64,000 nt of DNA from Marinobacter sp. (GTDB taxonomy: Bacteria; Pseudomonadota; Gammaproteobacteria; Pseudomonadales; Oleiphilaceae), in NCBI GenBank assembly GCA_018402255.1, contig JAGYIS010000009.1:62001-126000 (forward strand), written 5' to 3'. Shown here piece after piece: positions 37,628 to 47,702 of the stretch. The notes below the pieces were generated by a model. That model was not told the origin of the DNA, made no database searches, and was given only the letters and a program-made list of their open reading frames with translations. Each line of letters opens with the position of its first letter. Position 1 is the stretch's first letter. The translations under genes and the position numbers were made by a program.

Positions 37628-38460
37628 GCGCACCCATTGACGTTACCGGCCGGTTGAGAAAAATGCCGGCGGAAGCCGGAAACCCCGTTGCTTACGAGCT
37701 CAAAGTGGGCGACACGGCTGTGCCTCTGAATGAGCTGATTGGTCGTACACTGCGCCTCGACTTCGAGGGCGTGATCCGCTGTATCAATTGCGACCGAACC
37801 ACCAAAAAGAGCTTTAGCCAGGGCTTCTGCTACCCCTGTTTCCGAAAGCTTGCGGCCTGTGACAGCTGCATCATGAGCCCCGAGAAGTGTCACTTTCACC
37901 TGGGGACCTGCCGCGAGCCGGAGTGGGGCGAGCGCAATTGCATGGTGGAGCATGTAGTCTATCTGGCTAACTCCAGTGGCTTGAAAGTGGGCATTACCCG
38001 GGGTTCTCAGGTACCAACCCGCTGGATTGACCAGGGTGCGGTGGATGCTATTCCGATGCTTCGTGTCTCCAGCCGTTACCTGTCGGGCTTGGTCGAAGTT
38101 GTCTGTAAGCAACATGTGGCAGATCGTACAAACTGGCGAGCCATGCTCAAAGGCGATGTGCCGGAACTGGACCTGCAAGACGAGCGGCGAAAATTGCTGT
38201 CTCTGATTGACGAAGATCTTGCGCAACTGAAACAGCAGCATGGCGAAAGCAGCATCCAGATGGTGGATGAGGCGGCGCTGAGTCTGGGCTATCCGGTGCA
38301 GGTCTGGCCGGCGAAAGTGAAGACCCACAATCTGGATAAGATACCGGAGGTGGAAGGGCTGCTTGAGGGTATCAAGGGCCAGTACCTGATGCTGGATACC
38401 GGCGTCCTCAATATTCGTAAATTTACCGGTTACGAAGTCCGGTTCCGGGTTCTTGATTGA
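37624..38460 (+). CDS. DUF2797 family protein with cysteine clusters
   Basis: The protein has 278 residues from a TTG start that overlaps the previous stop. It has the diagnostic zinc-ribbon-like cysteines CINC, FCYPC, CDSC, EKCHFHLGTC near residues 55-100, followed by a GIY-YIG-like fold region (VYLANSSGLKVGITRGSQVPTRW) that characterises this family. The catalytic role is unproven. The organisation yeaC, DUF2797, pepN is also found in Pseudomonas and relatives. Confidence 0.87.
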   Translation: MSAPIDVTGRLRKMPAEAGNPVAYELKVGDTAVPLNELIGRTLRLDFEGVIRCINCDRTTKKSFSQGFCYPCFRKLAACDSCIMSPEKCHFHLGTCREPEWGERNCMVEHVVYLANSSGLKVGITRGSQVPTRWIDQGAVDAIPMLRVSSRYLSGLVEVVCKQHVADRTNWRAMLKGDVPELDLQDERRKLLSLIDEDLAQLKQQHGESSIQMVDEAALSLGYPVQVWPAKVKTHNLDKIPEVEGLLEGIKGQYLMLDTGVLNIRKFTGYEVRFRVLD

Positions 38461-38528
38461 GCCCAAAAGTCTTTTGCCTGGCCTCTACTCTATCGGTTTG
38501 GCCAGCCATCTCTGTATGGAGAGTGTGA

Positions 38529-41167
38529 ATGCGTACCAACCAGCCACAAACGATCTACCTCAGTGATTATCAGGTGCCTGCCTATCTTGTTGACCAGGTG
38601 GATCTGCGTTTTGAGTTGTTCGAGGACGGTGCTCGGGTGCACAGCACCTTGACCATGCGCCGCAATCCTGAGGCCGGCGCGGGCGCGCCACTGGAGTTGA
38701 ACGGCGACAGTCTGAAACTTGAATCACTGGTACTGAATGGCTCAGTGCTGCCTGAGGGCGCCTACCAGGATGATGGTGATAAACTGGCGATCCCGGACGT
38801 GCCTGCAGAATTCCAGCTGGTGGTGGTCACCTGGATCGAGCCCCAGAACAACACGCGCCTTGAGGGGTTGTACAAGTCCTCCAGTATGTTCTGCACGCAA
38901 TGTGAGGCCGAAGGTTTCCGCTGCATCACCTATTACCCGGATCGCCCGGATGTGATGGCGCGATTCCGCACCCGAGTTGAAGCGGATAAAGGCGCATATC
39001 CGGTATTGTTGTCCAATGGCAACCCCGTTGAGCAGGGTGATCTGGACGATGGCCGGCATTTTGTCACCTGGGAAGATCCGTTCCCCAAGCCCGCCTATCT
39101 GTTCGCCCTGGTGGCGGGTGACTTGCTGGAGAAAAAGATACCTTCACCACCTGCTCGGGCCGCAACATCGATCTGCGCATGTACGTGGAGCCCCGCAACT
39201 CGGAAAAATGCGAGTACGCGATGGACGCGCTCAAGCGCTCCATGCGCTGGGATGAAGAGGTCTACGGCCGGGAATACGATCTGGATATCTTCATGATTGT
39301 GGCGGTCGACGACTTCAACATGGGGGCCATGGAAAACAAGGGCCTGAACATCTTCAACTCCTCGTGTGTGCTGGCCAGCCAGGATACCGCCACCGATGCC
39401 GCCTTCCAGCGCATTGAAGCCATCGTTGCCCATGAGTACTTCCATAACTGGTCCGGCAACCGGGTAACCTGCCGGGACTGGTTCCAGCTCAGCCTGAAAG
39501 AAGGCTTTACCGTCTTCCGCGATTCGCAGTTTTCCGCCGACATGGGCTCGCCTACGGTCAAGCGGATTGAAGACGTGACCCTGTTGCGCACCGCGCAGTT
39601 TGCCGAAGACGCGGGCCCTATGGCACACCCGATTCGACCCGCGTCCTATATGGAAATCACCAATTTTTACACCCTGACCATTTATGAGAAGGGTGCAGAA
39701 GTGGTGCGTATGCTCCATAACCTGCTGGGCTCAGAGATGTTCCGCAAGGGCAGCGATCTGTATTTTGAGCGCCACGACGGTCAGGCGGTCACCACCGACG
39801 ACTTCGTTCGCGCGATGGAGGACGCTTCCGGTCGCGACCTGGCCCAGTTCCGGCTGTGGTATGAGCAGGCCGGCACGCCGATTGTGACCGTGGAGGATGA
39901 TTACGATGAGGCGAACGGCGTCTATCGGCTGACGATCAAGCAGGCGATCCCCGATACGCCGGGTCAGACTCACAAAAAGCCGCAGCATATTCCGTTTGCG
40001 GTGGGGCTGCTGAACAGCGCTGGTGAGTCTTTGCCACTCAACCTGAGCGCAGACGAGCAGGGCGGCCCAGTGGACCGGGTGCTTGAGCTTTCGGAATCTG
40101 AGCACTGTGTTGAGTTTCACGGCCTGTCTGAGCGCCCGGTGCCATCGTTGCTTCGGGACTTTTCGGCACCGGTCAGGGTGCGCTATCCCTGGACCCGAGA
40201 GCAGCTCCTGTTCCTGATGAGCCACGATCCCGACGGCTTTAACCGTTGGGATGCCGGTCAGCGGCTGGCGGTGGACGTGATTCAGTCGCTGTTGGGGGCG
40301 GCAAAGGATGCCAGCGTTGAGCCTCGCCTGATTGAGGCCTATCGCCACCTTTTGAATGATGCTGAGCTGGATCAGGCGCTGGTGGCCAAGATGCTGTTGT
40401 TGCCATCGGAGGCCTATCTGGTGGAGCTGTCGGATCAGGCTGATGTGCCCGCCATTCATGCTGCCCGTGAGCAGGTGCTGAAGTGTCTGGCTCATGCCCT
40501 GCGGGATGAGCTTCTGGCCTGCTATCAGCGCAACCTCGACCGGGGCGACTATCAGCTGTCCTCTGAAGCGATCGCCCGCCGAAGCTTGCGCAATATCGCG
40601 TTGGGATGGCTGCTGCATATTGATGATGAGCAGGCTCTGACGTTGGCCCTTGAGCAGCTCGAAACCGCCGACAACATGACCGATCGTCTTGGGGCGCTGA
40701 GGGCGTTAGTGAACTCCGGCTTTGCAGCTGAGCGCGACCGTGCGTTAGACGATTTCTACCAGCGGTTCAGCGATGATCCCCAAGTGGTCGAATTGTGGTT
40801 CTCGGTGCAGGCTTCCAGCGGTCAGGCCGGGCAGTTGCCCCAGATCCAGCAGTTGCTGCAGCATCCGGCATTCGACTGGAAAAATCCCAACAAGGTTCGG
40901 TCCGTGGTGGGTTTGTTTGCCGGCCAGAACCTGGCGGCCTTCCACAATCCGGACGGCAGCGGTTATCAGTTCCTTTCAGAACAGGTGTGCCGACTGGACG
41001 ACAGCAATCCCCAGATTGCTGCGCGGTTGGTGTCTCCGCTGACGCGCTGGAGGAAGTTTGCGCCGCTGTACAGCGATCAAATGAAAGCCGCTCTTGAGCG
41101 TATTCGTGATAAAAGTGAGCTGTCCCGCGACGTCTACGAGGTTGTTCACAAAAGCCTGGCCGGCTGA
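38529..41167 (+). pseudogene. pepN: Aminopeptidase N, broken by one-base frameshift
   Basis: Combined length is about 880 residues, as in E. coli PepN. The substrate-binding GAMENKG motif and the zinc site HEYFHNW, with the second glutamate in LKEGFTVFRD, lie in the second frame (from 39179). The N-terminal beta domain (YLSDYQVPAYLVDQVDL) is in the first. The break lies at the five A at 39132-39136: six A would read LEKKDTFTTCSGRNIDLRMYV without a stop. PepN removes N-terminal residues from peptides. Likely a sequencing artefact. The start has a GGAGAG ribosome site. Confidence 0.92.
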
Positions 41168-41344
41168 CGCCGGGTCCGTATCCTGCGGTGATTGTTACGC
41201 CGTCGTCACCGCTGGATACAAAATCGCACTTTCGGTTGATAGACAATGTTGCTCAATCGGCTAATCTGGTTGAAAGTCTGCGATAGCATCAGACCATAAC
41301 AATAAAGCCCTCAAAGGGCTTCCAGACGGATTTAAGGTTGCACA

Positions 41345-42733
41345 ATGAGATACAACAAGAACGCATTATTTGGCGGGCTGCTTGCGCTTTCGTTTGCAGC
41401 GGCTCCAGTACACGCGGCGGTTTCTGCGGCCGAGGCCAATCGCCTTGGTCAGGATTTGACGCCCTTTGGTTCCATCAAGGCCGGCAACGAGGCTGGTACC
41501 ATCCCGGCCTGGGATGGCGGTTTGACTGAAGCGCCTGCCGGTTATCAGGGCAGCGGGCAGCATCACATCAACCCGTTTCCGGACGATCAGGTGCTGTTTA
41601 CAATTACTGCTGCCAATATGGAACAGTACAGCGAGCACCTGACCGATGGCGTCCGGGCCATGCTCGAAACCTATCCCACCACCTTTCGCATTCCCGTCTA
41701 CCAGTCCCGGCGTACCCACGCCATTCCGGACTGGGTAGCAGAAAATACCCGCAAGAATGCCGTCAATGCCCAGATTGAAGGGCAGGCGGAGGGTATCAGT
41801 GGTGCGTTTGGTGGCTACCCATTCCCGATTCTGCACGGCACGGATGAAGAAAAAGCCTGGCAGGTTGTCTGGAACCACCTCACCCGCTGGCGCGGTGTCT
41901 CGGTTACCCGTCGTTCCAGTGAAGTGGCGGTTCAGACCAACGGTGATTACGGTCTGGTGACGTCCCAGCAGGAAGCCTTCTTCAATTTCTATAACCCGGA
42001 AGGCGGAGAGAGCGATCTCGACAATATCATTTTCTATTATCTCTCGTTCACTCAGTCACCGCCTCGCCTTGCCGGTGGTGCGATCCTGATCCACGAGACC
42101 CTGAACCAGATTATTAACCCGCGAAATGGCTGGGGTTACAACGCTGGCCAGCGCCGTGTTCGTCGGGCACCCAACCTTGGGTACGACTCTCCGATCGCCG
42201 CAGCTGACAACCTGCGTACAGCTGATGACACCGACATCTTCAACGGTGCAATGGATCGCTATAACTGGAATTATGAAGGGATAAGAGAAATCTATATCCC
42301 GTACAACAACTATCGCATCGGTGAAAAGGGCACGCCCTATTCAGAGATCCTGGGTATGTCTCATCTAAATCCAGATCTGACTCGCTGGGAGTTACACCGG
42401 GTGCATGTGGTTGAGGCTAATCTCAAGCAGGGTGAACGGCACATCTACGGCAAGCGCCGCTTCTATGTGGATGCGGACAGCTGGAATACGGTCCTGCTGG
42501 ACCAGTACGACGGTCGGGGCGAACTGTGGCGTGTGACCATGGGTATTCCGAAAAATTATTACGAATTACCGGGCGTCTGGACGGTCCTTGATGTATACCA
42601 TGACCTTCAAGCACGGCGTTATCACGTGTTGGGCCTGGATACGGAAGAGTCTGGCACCCGCGTATTCACTGACGACGTACCTAACGTACGTTATTTTTCA
42701 CCGGCCTCGCTGCGTCGGCGGAGTGTGCGCTGA
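41345..42733 (+). CDS. DUF1329 family exported protein
   Basis: The protein has 462 residues. It has a signal peptide (RYNKNALFGGLLALSFAAAP) cut after about VHA near residue 23. The mature part matches DUF1329 proteins, which are outer-membrane- or periplasm-related and occur with DUF1302, YCF48 and RND genes in hydrocarbon- and fatty-acid-using gammaproteobacteria. A role in export or uptake of hydrophobic compounds is inference. It is the first gene of a three-gene set with the YCF48 and RND genes. Confidence 0.9.
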   Translation: MRYNKNALFGGLLALSFAAAPVHAAVSAAEANRLGQDLTPFGSIKAGNEAGTIPAWDGGLTEAPAGYQGSGQHHINPFPDDQVLFTITAANMEQYSEHLTDGVRAMLETYPTTFRIPVYQSRRTHAIPDWVAENTRKNAVNAQIEGQAEGISGAFGGYPFPILHGTDEEKAWQVVWNHLTRWRGVSVTRRSSEVAVQTNGDYGLVTSQQEAFFNFYNPEGGESDLDNIIFYYLSFTQSPPRLAGGAILIHETLNQIINPRNGWGYNAGQRRVRRAPNLGYDSPIAAADNLRTADDTDIFNGAMDRYNWNYEGIREIYIPYNNYRIGEKGTPYSEILGMSHLNPDLTRWELHRVHVVEANLKQGERHIYGKRRFYVDADSWNTVLLDQYDGRGELWRVTMGIPKNYYELPGVWTVLDVYHDLQARRYHVLGLDTEESGTRVFTDDVPNVRYFSPASLRRRSVR

Positions 42734-42782
42734 GTTTCTGGCGCGCTCTTTGATCCATGATAGTGGCAGTGGTTAGACAGAC

Positions 42783-42815
42783 ACCGGCGGCCTTATGGCT
42801 GCCGGTTTGTTTGTG
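42783..42815 (+). terminator. Terminator-like hairpin between DUF1329 and YCF48 genes
   Basis: A 10-base stem ACCGGCGGCC/GGCTGCCGGT with a four-base loop and one G-T pair is followed by a T-rich tract (TTGTTTGTG). It may partly separate DUF1329 expression from the two genes behind it. Confidence 0.6.
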
Positions 42816-42872
42816 TTTCCATCAGGCCAGGGGCGAAGCGTAAAAGATACAATCAACGGAAAGGCAATTTGA

Positions 42873-44021
42873 ATGGCTAATAGGTTCATGTGCGAGACTC
42901 TGGGGACCGCCTGTATGGGTGTCTCCATGGCGCTGGCAGCGCCCGCGGCATTTGCGCTGCCGGATATTCTTGAAACCCCCGCGCGTGCGACGCTGCTGGC
43001 TCCCGAATCGTTGCTCAATGATGCAACGCGGGCCGGCGAGCGCATTATCGCCGTTGGTGAGCGTGGCCACATTATCTTCTCGGATGATGAGGGAGAGACC
43101 TGGGTGCAGGGTGCGGTGCCGGTTGCGCTGACTCTTAACTCTGTCGATTTCGGCACGGAACAGCATGGCTGGGCAGTGGGTCACAGCGGGGTGGTGTTGC
43201 ACTCCTCTGACGGTGGCGAGAACTGGACTTTGCAGCTGAACGGCATTCAAGCGTCTGAGTTGGCCATGGAAAGCAAGGAAGAGCAGATTGCAGCCATGGA
43301 AGAGCAGATTGATCAGGCCCCGGATGACGAAAAAGCCGATCTCGAATGGGCTCTGGATGACCTTCTGTTTACGCTGGAAAACATGCAGGCGGATTTGGAT
43401 GTCGGGCCGGTCAACCCGTTTCTCGATGTCTGGTTTGAAGACGACAGCCACGGTTTTGTGGTTGGTGCCTACGGCATGATCCTGAGAACTCAGGATGGCG
43501 GTGAAACCTGGCAGGACTGGGCTCCCAAACTGGACAACCCTCAGAGCTTTCACCTGAACAGCATTGGCCAGGTAACCGGTGGCGGCCTGGTAGTGGTGGG
43601 AGAAGCCGGTCAGATCCACGTGTCGGTGGATGGTGGTGATAGCTGGGAGCGTCGCGAAAGCCCCTACACAGGCTCATTGTTTGGCGTGATGGGTACCGGC
43701 CAGGTAAACGAAGTCATCGCCTTCGGCCTCAGAGGTAACACTTTCCGCTCTACCGATCTCGGCCGCAGCTGGACGGTTGTGCCGAATGAGGGTGGGGCGA
43801 CATTGAACAACGGCGTAGTGGCTGATGACGGCCGGATTACTTTGGTTGGCAACGGCGGCGCAGTATTGATGAGCACCAACGGCGGTGAAAGCTTCCGGGT
43901 GCATTTCCGGAATGATCGGGAAGGCCTGATGGCTGTGGTTCCGGTATCTGGTACCAATCTTCTTCTGGTGGGTGAGGGCGGGGTCAAATTCGCCGATGCT
44001 CGCGGCCGGAATCCGAACTAA
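42873..44021 (+). CDS. YCF48-related exported beta-propeller protein
   Basis: The protein has 382 residues with a signal peptide (cut about ALAAPAAFA). Repeats of the BNR/YCF48 type, such as SDDEGETW, SDGGENW, QDGGETW, VDGGDSW, STDLGRSW and NGGESF, recur about every 40-60 residues and build a beta-propeller. YCF48 proteins assist photosystem II assembly in plants and cyanobacteria; in this cluster they are thought to assist membrane transporters, but the role is unproven. A short charged insertion, ESKEEQIAAMEEQIDQ near residue 132, breaks the propeller and may be a helical arm. Confidence 0.9.
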   Translation: MANRFMCETLGTACMGVSMALAAPAAFALPDILETPARATLLAPESLLNDATRAGERIIAVGERGHIIFSDDEGETWVQGAVPVALTLNSVDFGTEQHGWAVGHSGVVLHSSDGGENWTLQLNGIQASELAMESKEEQIAAMEEQIDQAPDDEKADLEWALDDLLFTLENMQADLDVGPVNPFLDVWFEDDSHGFVVGAYGMILRTQDGGETWQDWAPKLDNPQSFHLNSIGQVTGGGLVVVGEAGQIHVSVDGGDSWERRESPYTGSLFGVMGTGQVNEVIAFGLRGNTFRSTDLGRSWTVVPNEGGATLNNGVVADDGRITLVGNGGAVLMSTNGGESFRVHFRNDREGLMAVVPVSGTNLLLVGEGGVKFADARGRNPN

Positions 44022-44067
44022 CGCCCTGGTGTGGCATCAACAGATTAATGGATAGAGGGGCTTTTTA

Positions 44068-46452
44068 ATGTCTAACCCGATGCACGACAGGGGTGAACAT
44101 TACCTGACGACGCCAAAGGCGGAGCCGTTCCTTGAGCGGCTTATTTTCAACAACCGGGCACTGATCCTGGTTGGTTTTCTTATTCTCACGCTGTTTCTGG
44201 GCTATAACGCCGTCAAGATCCAGCCGGACGCCAGTTTTGAACGGATGATTCCACTGGAGCATCCGTTCATCGTTAACATGCTTGAGCATCGGGATGACCT
44301 GGATAATCTGGGCAACTTTGTGCGGATTGCGGTTGCCGTTGAGGACGGCGATATCTTCACTGCCGAGTACATGGAAACACTGAAGCAGATCACGGATGAG
44401 GTGTTCTACCTGAGTGGTGTCGATCGTTCCGGCCTGAAATCGCTCTGGACCTCAAACGTGCGCTGGGTTGAAGTGACCGAGCAGGGCTTCCAGGGCGGCA
44501 CCGTTATTCCGGACGGTTACGACGGGTCCCGTGAAAGCCTCGAGGCATTGCGTCAGAACGTGTTGCGTTCGCCAGAAGTGGGACGGCTGATTTCAGATAA
44601 CTTCCGCTCTACCATCGTCTATGCACCTCTATACGAGAAAAATCCGGAAACGGGCGAAGCGCTGGACTACGGTGAGTTCTCCCGGCAACTGGAAGAAAAG
44701 ATTCGCGACAAGTACCAGGCTCAGAATCCCGAGATCAGCATTCACGTAGTGGGTTTCGCCAAAAAGGTCGGTGATCTGATTGAAGGGATCGCGTCCATTG
44801 CCTGGTTCGCCGGTATTACCATCCTGCTGACCACGCTTCTGCTGTTCTGGTACTCCCGTTGCATCGCTGGCACATTGGTGCCGGTATTCACCTCGATTGT
44901 CGCGGTGTTCCTGCAGCTGGGTACGCTTCGGCTGCTGGGTTATGGCCTTGACCCCTATTCCGTGCTGGTACCGTTCCTGGTGTTTGCCATTGGCATCAGT
45001 CACGGTGTTCAGATAGTTAACGCCATGGCCGTAGAGGCCGCCAAAGGTTTCGATGCCGTAACGGCGGCACGATTGGCTTTCCGCGCTCTTTATATCCCGG
45101 GCATGCTGGCCCTGATCTCGGATGCCTTCGGTTTCCTGACACTGGTGTTTATCGAAATCGACGTTATTCGTGATCTGGCCATTGCGGCTGGTCTGGGTGT
45201 CGCCTTCGTTATCTTGACGAACCTGGTCCTGCACGTCCTGATCATGTCGTACATCGGCATCTCCAAGGGCGGCGTCAAGCACGTACAGAACCACGGCGAA
45301 AAGCAGGATCGCAAGTGGCGTGTCATGTCCTACTTCTCGCATCCTGGCGTGGCACCGATTTCTCTGCTGATTGCGGTAATTGGTCTGGGCCTGGGGCTCT
45401 ACTACAAGCAGGATCTGAAAGTCGGCGATCTGGACGAAGGTGCTCCAGAGTTGCGTGCAGACTCTCGCTATAACCTCGACAACTCCTACATCATCAACAA
45501 CTACTCGACCAGTGCTGACGTACTGGTGGTCATGGTGAAAACGCAGGAAGAGCAATGCACTCAGTACAATGTGCTGCGTGCCATGGATCGCTTGCAGTGG
45601 GAGTTACAGAACACCCCGGGTGTCCAGAGCTCCGCTTCCTTGGCTGACGTTTCGAAGATGGTCACCAAGGCCCTGAACGAGGGCAGCTGGAAGTGGTTTG
45701 AGATTTCCCGTAACCAGACCATCATCAACGCGTCTATTCGTGAGGCGCCGGCTGGCCTGATCAACACCACCTGCGACCTGACGCCGGTACTGGTGTTCCT
45801 GGAAGATCACAAAGCGGAAACCCTGCAGACCGTGGTCGATCGGGTTGAGGAGTTCTCCAACAACTACAGCAATGAGGAGCATACCTTCTTGCTGGCGGCC
45901 GGCAACGCGGGCATTGAGGCGGCGACCAACGAGGTTATCTCGAACGCCAAGAACCTGATGCTGATGCTGGTTTACGGTGTGGTCAGTTTGCTGTGCTTCC
46001 TGACTTTCCGTTCCATTCGTGCGGTAGCCTGTATCGTGATTCCACTTGGCCTGACGTCGATTCTGTGTGAAGCGATCATGGCGGTCTCGGGCATTGGCAT
46101 CAAAGTGGCAACGCTGCCAGTCATTGCGCTGGGCGTGGGTATCGGTGTTGACTATGGCATCTACATCTACAGCAAGCTGGAGAAGTTCCTGCTCGAAGGC
46201 AAAACCTTGCAGGATGCTTACTATGAGACGCTTCGTTCGACTGGTAAGGCGGTTATCTTCACCGGTGTAACCCTGGGTCTTGGTGTCGTGACCTGGATCT
46301 TCTCGCCAATCAAGTTCCAGGCAGACATGGGCTTCCTGTTGTTCTTTATGTTCCTTTGGAACATGGTGGGAGCCATCTGGTTGTTGCCTGCATTGGCCAG
46401 GTTCCTGCTGCGTCCTGACAAGATGCTGGCAAAGGCACGAGCTTCGAAGTAG
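44068..46452 (+). CDS. RND superfamily (MMPL-type) exporter
   Basis: The protein has 794 residues with two blocks of membrane helices separated by large periplasmic loops. The first helix (LILVGFLILTLFLG) lies near residue 33, helices 2-6 at about 240-415 and helices 8-12 after residue 630. The motif ALGVGIGVDYGIYIYSK in helix 10 fits the MMPL pattern, with the acidic residues that carry protons. MMPL proteins export lipids and other hydrophobic molecules. The partner genes (YCF48, DUF1329) upstream make a lipid or hydrocarbon substrate likely; that is inference. Confidence 0.92.
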   Translation: MSNPMHDRGEHYLTTPKAEPFLERLIFNNRALILVGFLILTLFLGYNAVKIQPDASFERMIPLEHPFIVNMLEHRDDLDNLGNFVRIAVAVEDGDIFTAEYMETLKQITDEVFYLSGVDRSGLKSLWTSNVRWVEVTEQGFQGGTVIPDGYDGSRESLEALRQNVLRSPEVGRLISDNFRSTIVYAPLYEKNPETGEALDYGEFSRQLEEKIRDKYQAQNPEISIHVVGFAKKVGDLIEGIASIAWFAGITILLTTLLLFWYSRCIAGTLVPVFTSIVAVFLQLGTLRLLGYGLDPYSVLVPFLVFAIGISHGVQIVNAMAVEAAKGFDAVTAARLAFRALYIPGMLALISDAFGFLTLVFIEIDVIRDLAIAAGLGVAFVILTNLVLHVLIMSYIGISKGGVKHVQNHGEKQDRKWRVMSYFSHPGVAPISLLIAVIGLGLGLYYKQDLKVGDLDEGAPELRADSRYNLDNSYIINNYSTSADVLVVMVKTQEEQCTQYNVLRAMDRLQWELQNTPGVQSSASLADVSKMVTKALNEGSWKWFEISRNQTIINASIREAPAGLINTTCDLTPVLVFLEDHKAETLQTVVDRVEEFSNNYSNEEHTFLLAAGNAGIEAATNEVISNAKNLMLMLVYGVVSLLCFLTFRSIRAVACIVIPLGLTSILCEAIMAVSGIGIKVATLPVIALGVGIGVDYGIYIYSKLEKFLLEGKTLQDAYYETLRSTGKAVIFTGVTLGLGVVTWIFSPIKFQADMGFLLFFMFLWNMVGAIWLLPALARFLLRPDKMLAKARASK

Positions 46453-46461
46453 AAGCCCGGT

Positions 46462-46499
46462 ACAACAAAAGAGCCCGCGAAAGCGGGCTTTTTTGTTGT
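46462..46499. terminator. Bidirectional rho-independent terminator after the RND gene
   Basis: Stem GCCCGC/GCGGGC with a GAAA tetraloop is flanked by ACAACAAAA and TTTTTTGTTGT, so the outer parts are also complementary. A very stable terminator for plus-strand transcription. Confidence 0.95.
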
Positions 46500-46638
46500 C
46501 AGCTCAGACGGTTAGTGAGCTAACGCTTTCTTTATTTCTGGCCTGAAGTGGTCTATGTTCTAAAGCGAGCAGGATGTTTGCCCGCAATCTGGATCGGGCA
46601 ATCGATTATAACGACTAAGAAAAGAAGGAAGAGCACAC

Positions 46639-47621
46639 ATGACACTGAAACTCAGAGCGTCCGTTTTTGCTGTTGCAGCTGCCGTTAGCCTCGGGGCTGC
46701 CTCGACGGCCGTTTCGGCTCAGGAACAGCGGTTCGTGACGATCGGCACCGGCGGAGTAACCGGCGTTTACTATCCGGCGGGTGGCGCTATTTGTCGCCTG
46801 GTCAACATGGACCGTAAAGAACACGGCATTCGTTGCTCCGTGGAGAGCACCGGGGGTTCTGTTTACAACTTGAATGCGATTCGTGCCGGCGAACTTGATC
46901 TGGCTGTTGCTCAGTCCGATTGGCAGTTCCATGCTTACAATGGAAGCAGCCAGTTTGAAGACAGTGGCAAGAATGAAAAGCTCCGGGCCGTCTTTTCTCT
47001 GCACCCTGAGCCATTCACGGTCGTAGCCAGTAAGGGCTCTGGTATCAAGAACTTTGAAGACCTCGAAGGCAAGCGGGTTTCCGTGGGCAATCCGGGCTCA
47101 GGTCAGCGAGCTACTGCTGAGGTGCTGATGGATGAGATGGGCTGGACTCTGGATAAGTTCTCGCTGGCGGCTGAAATTAAAGCTGCAGAGCAATCACAGG
47201 CGCTGTGCGATGGCAATATTGATGCTTTCTTCTACACGGTCGGCCACCCCTCCGGTGCCATCAAGGAAGCAACGACCTCCTGTGACAGCGTTCTGGTCAA
47301 CGTAGACAACACGGCGTCCAAGAAGTTGATTGACGACAATCCGTACTACCGGAAAGCGGTTATTCCCGGCGGAATGTACCGTGGTTCTGATCAGGACGTA
47401 ACCACCTTTGGTGTGGCGGCAACCTTTGTCTCCTCTACCGATGTACCTGATGACGTGGTCTACGCGGTGGTCAAGGCTGTATTCGAGAACTTCGACAGCT
47501 TCAAGCGTTTGCACCCGGCGTTTGGTAACCTCAAAAAGAGGAAATGGTTTCGGATGCCCTGAGTGCGCCTCTGCACCCTGGTGCTGCGAAGTACTACCGT
47601 GAGGCTGGTCTGATCAATTGA
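46639..47621 (+). pseudogene. TAXI-family TRAP transporter solute receptor, broken by one-base frameshift
   Basis: The intact protein would be about 327 residues. It has a signal peptide ending about STAVSAQ. The TAXI signature [22 protein letters not shown] lies near residue 33, and [15 protein letters not shown] and [19 protein letters not shown] follow. The last codons are out of frame: the five A at 47533-47537 should be six, which would extend the protein to [30 protein letters not shown] with a stop at 47621. A truncated form would lose about 25 residues at the C-terminus. It pairs with the fused permease downstream. Likely a sequencing artefact. Confidence 0.9.
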
Positions 47622-47638
47622 TCTGACCGGCAAGCAAC

Positions 47639-47661
47639 AGAGCGGGCGTCCGGCCCGCTCT
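47639..47661 (+). terminator. Hairpin after the TAXI receptor gene
   Basis: Stem AGAGCGGGC/GCCCGCTCT (9 bases) with a five-base loop and no T tract beyond GTTG. It lies between the receptor and permease genes and probably sets their expression ratio by stabilising the receptor mRNA end or partly stopping transcription. Confidence 0.55.
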
Positions 47662-47702
47662 GTTGATTCCAGTCTGGCTTTATCCCATCACAGGAACATC
47701 CT

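Noticed and set aside
41297..41325. Terminator after pepN (hairpin AAGCCCT/AGGGCTT)
   Set aside because: Stem is short and there is no T tract.
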